From Mesotoga sp. (GTDB lineage Bacteria > Thermotogota > Thermotogae > Petrotogales > Kosmotogaceae): a DNA stretch of 5,608 nt. A program made the position numbers and the translations under genes. A model generated the notes under the pieces. That model had not been told where the DNA came from and made no database searches. It was given only the letters and a program-made list of their open reading frames with translations. The stretch is from positions 1 to 5,608 of the forward strand of contig WOZY01000124.1 in the NCBI GenBank assembly GCA_011620045.1. Direction: 5' to 3'. Below are positions 4,506-5,608 of this stretch, piece by piece (within the stretch, counting starts at the first letter, position 1; each line of letters begins with the position of its first letter).

Positions 4506-5608
4506 ATGCAAAAACTACGCGCCGCATTGATTGGTTGCGGAAGAATTGGAACAAAGAAACACATAGAGGCCTTTGCAGCTAACAGTGATCTGATCGATCT
4601 CGTTGCCGTCTGCGACTTGGTGCCGGAGAAAGCCGAAAGAGCTGCAGAAGAATACAAGAACCGTTGTGCGTCGTACGTTGGGCGTTGTGGGGAAGAAGCT
4701 CTCACGAACAACCTACAACCGACAACCTACAACGATCAGCGCAAGCCTAGTGTAATAACAGATTATTCGGAGCTGTGCTCTGATGACATCGATTTCGTCA
4801 CCATAGCAACCGAGAGCGGAAATCACTACAAGAACACCATCGACTTTCTGTCAGCCGGAAAGCACGTGCTCGTTGAAAAGCCAATGGCTCTGTCCACAGA
4901 TCACATGGATGAGATGATAGGCCTAGCAAAGGAGAAGAACCTGAAGCTAGGGGTTTGCTTCCAGAACAGATTCAACCCCCCTGTGCAGGAATTGAGAAAA
5001 GCGATCGAAGCCAGTAGGTTCGGAAAAATCTTCTCTGCAACGGCCCGGATTCTCTGGAACAGAAGTGAAGATTATTACCAGCAAGCCAAATGGAGAGGTA
5101 CCTGGGAAATGGACGGCGGAACCCTCATGAATCAATGCTCTCATAATATAGACCTTCTCCAGTGGGTGCTGGGTGGAGAGGTCAGTGAACTAGTAGCCAT
5201 AACAGAAAACTATAACCATCCATATGTGGAAACAGAAGACTACGGAGCAGCAATAGTGAGATTCACCAACGGTTCAACCGGTCTTATAGAAGGAACAACT
5301 AATGCGTACCAGAAAAACCTCGAGGAGACTCTCTCCATATTCGGAGAAAAGGGAACAGTAGTTATAGGAGGTCTTGCAATCAATAAGATTGAGACTTGGA
5401 GATTCGATGGTGAAGACTCTCATCCTTTCATGAATCTTCCAGACCCGGAAAGCGTTTACGGATCCGGACATATTCCCCTGTTCAAAGACTTCGCCAAAGC
5501 GATAGTTGAAGACCGGGAACCATATATTACGGGACAAGACGGAAAAAAAGCCGTTGAAATCATCCTCGGAATCTACAAAGCCTCAAAAGACGGAAGACAC
5601 CTGACATT
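4506..5608 (+). CDS. Gfo/Idh/MocA-family NAD-dependent dehydrogenase, WbpB/WlbA-like UDP-GlcNAcA 3-dehydrogenase (3' end outside window)
   Basis: The frame stays open from the ATG to the window end (367 residues, stop not reached). Residues 4-15 (LRAALIGCGRIG) hold the GxGxxG dinucleotide motif. GKHVLVEKPMA (118-128) carries the catalytic-region Lys125 of the family, and NQCSHNIDLLQW (209-220) the conserved His213. The stretch VCFQNRFNP, followed by WRGTWEMDGGTLMNQ and EKGTVVIGGLAINKIETW (281-298), is typical of the WbpB/WlbA branch, which oxidises C3 of UDP-GlcNAcA to the 3-keto sugar. In some bacteria the NADH formed is recycled with 2-oxoglutarate produced by the partner aminotransferase. 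The aminotransferase, acetyltransferase and 6-dehydrogenase genes upstream complete the set. Residues 53-76 are encoded by a heptamer inverted repeat, inserted between the helix ending AAEEYK and the strand before TDYSEL, where relatives have only a short turn. The reading frame resumes normally after it. Confidence 0.88.
   Translation, partial: MQKLRAALIGCGRIGTKKHIEAFAANSDLIDLVAVCDLVPEKAERAAEEYKNRCASYVGRCGEEALTNNLQPTTYNDQRKPSVITDYSELCSDDIDFVTIATESGNHYKNTIDFLSAGKHVLVEKPMALSTDHMDEMIGLAKEKNLKLGVCFQNRFNPPVQELRKAIEASRFGKIFSATARILWNRSEDYYQQAKWRGTWEMDGGTLMNQCSHNIDLLQWVLGGEVSELVAITENYNHPYVETEDYGAAIVRFTNGSTGLIEGTTNAYQKNLEETLSIFGEKGTVVIGGLAINKIETWRFDGEDSHPFMNLPDPESVYGSGHIPLFKDFAKAIVEDREPYITGQDGKKAVEIILGIYKASKDGRHLT
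4663..4733. repeat. GTTGTNN-type 4+4 heptamer inverted repeat inside the 3-dehydrogenase gene
   Basis: Left-arm units are at 4663-4669, 4670-4676, 4677-4683 and 4684-4690. Right-arm units (reverse complement) are at 4706-4712, 4713-4719, 4720-4726 and 4727-4733. The loop is only 15 bases (4691-4705). The element is translated as residues 53-76, including the peptide NNLQPTTYND, close to the PQPTT at the end of the S23 protein and AQPTTYDD in the aminotransferase. Bases 4658-4680 are identical to 3975-3997, so this left end and that of the S23 cassette share a recent common source. Confidence 0.85.

Overview
The window looks like bacterial chromosomal DNA carrying part of a cell-surface polysaccharide operon, with every gene on the + strand. 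Purine-rich GGAGG ribosome binding sites, AGA-rich arginine codons, frequent ATA codons and moderate GC suggest a Thermotogota-like bacterium such as Mesotoga or Kosmotoga. That placement is an inference from composition and style; no taxonomic marker is present.

Layout: (1) the 3' end of a Rossmann-like protein (1-258); (2) a DegT/WbpE-type PLP sugar aminotransferase (393-1709); (3) a WbpD/WlbB-type left-handed beta-helix N-acetyltransferase (1803-2534); (4) a WbpA-type UDP-GlcNAc 6-dehydrogenase (2670-3974); (5) a four-helix-bundle protein of the 23S rRNA intervening-sequence (S23/IVP) family with a TTG start (4106-4501); (6) the 5' part of a WbpB/WlbA-type Gfo/Idh/MocA 3-dehydrogenase running off the end (4506-5608). 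Genes 2, 3, 4 and 6 are the four activities that convert UDP-GlcNAc to UDP-2,3-diacetamido-2,3-dideoxy-D-glucuronic acid: C6 oxidation, C3 oxidation, C3 transamination, then 3-N-acetylation.

The unusual part is a set of six inverted repeat elements. Each has two facing arms of exactly four 7-base units (one unit in one arm has lost a base), separated by a loop or cargo. There are two flavours. Three GGGTNTR-type elements (263-374, 1702-1783, 2546-2619) fill the junctions between the first four genes. Three GTTGTNN-type elements are elsewhere: one sits in frame inside the aminotransferase gene (1233-1343), one in frame inside the 3-dehydrogenase gene (4663-4733), and one is expanded to about 0.5 kb so that its arms enclose the S23 gene (3980-4488). 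Every gene junction in the window therefore carries one element, and two enzymes carry one as translated sequence.

The working hypothesis is that the S23-family gene between GTTGTNN arms is a protein-coding member of a palindromic element family, and the short copies are cargo-less derivatives. The architecture is read directly from the sequence. Mobility, and any role for the S23 protein in it, are inference.
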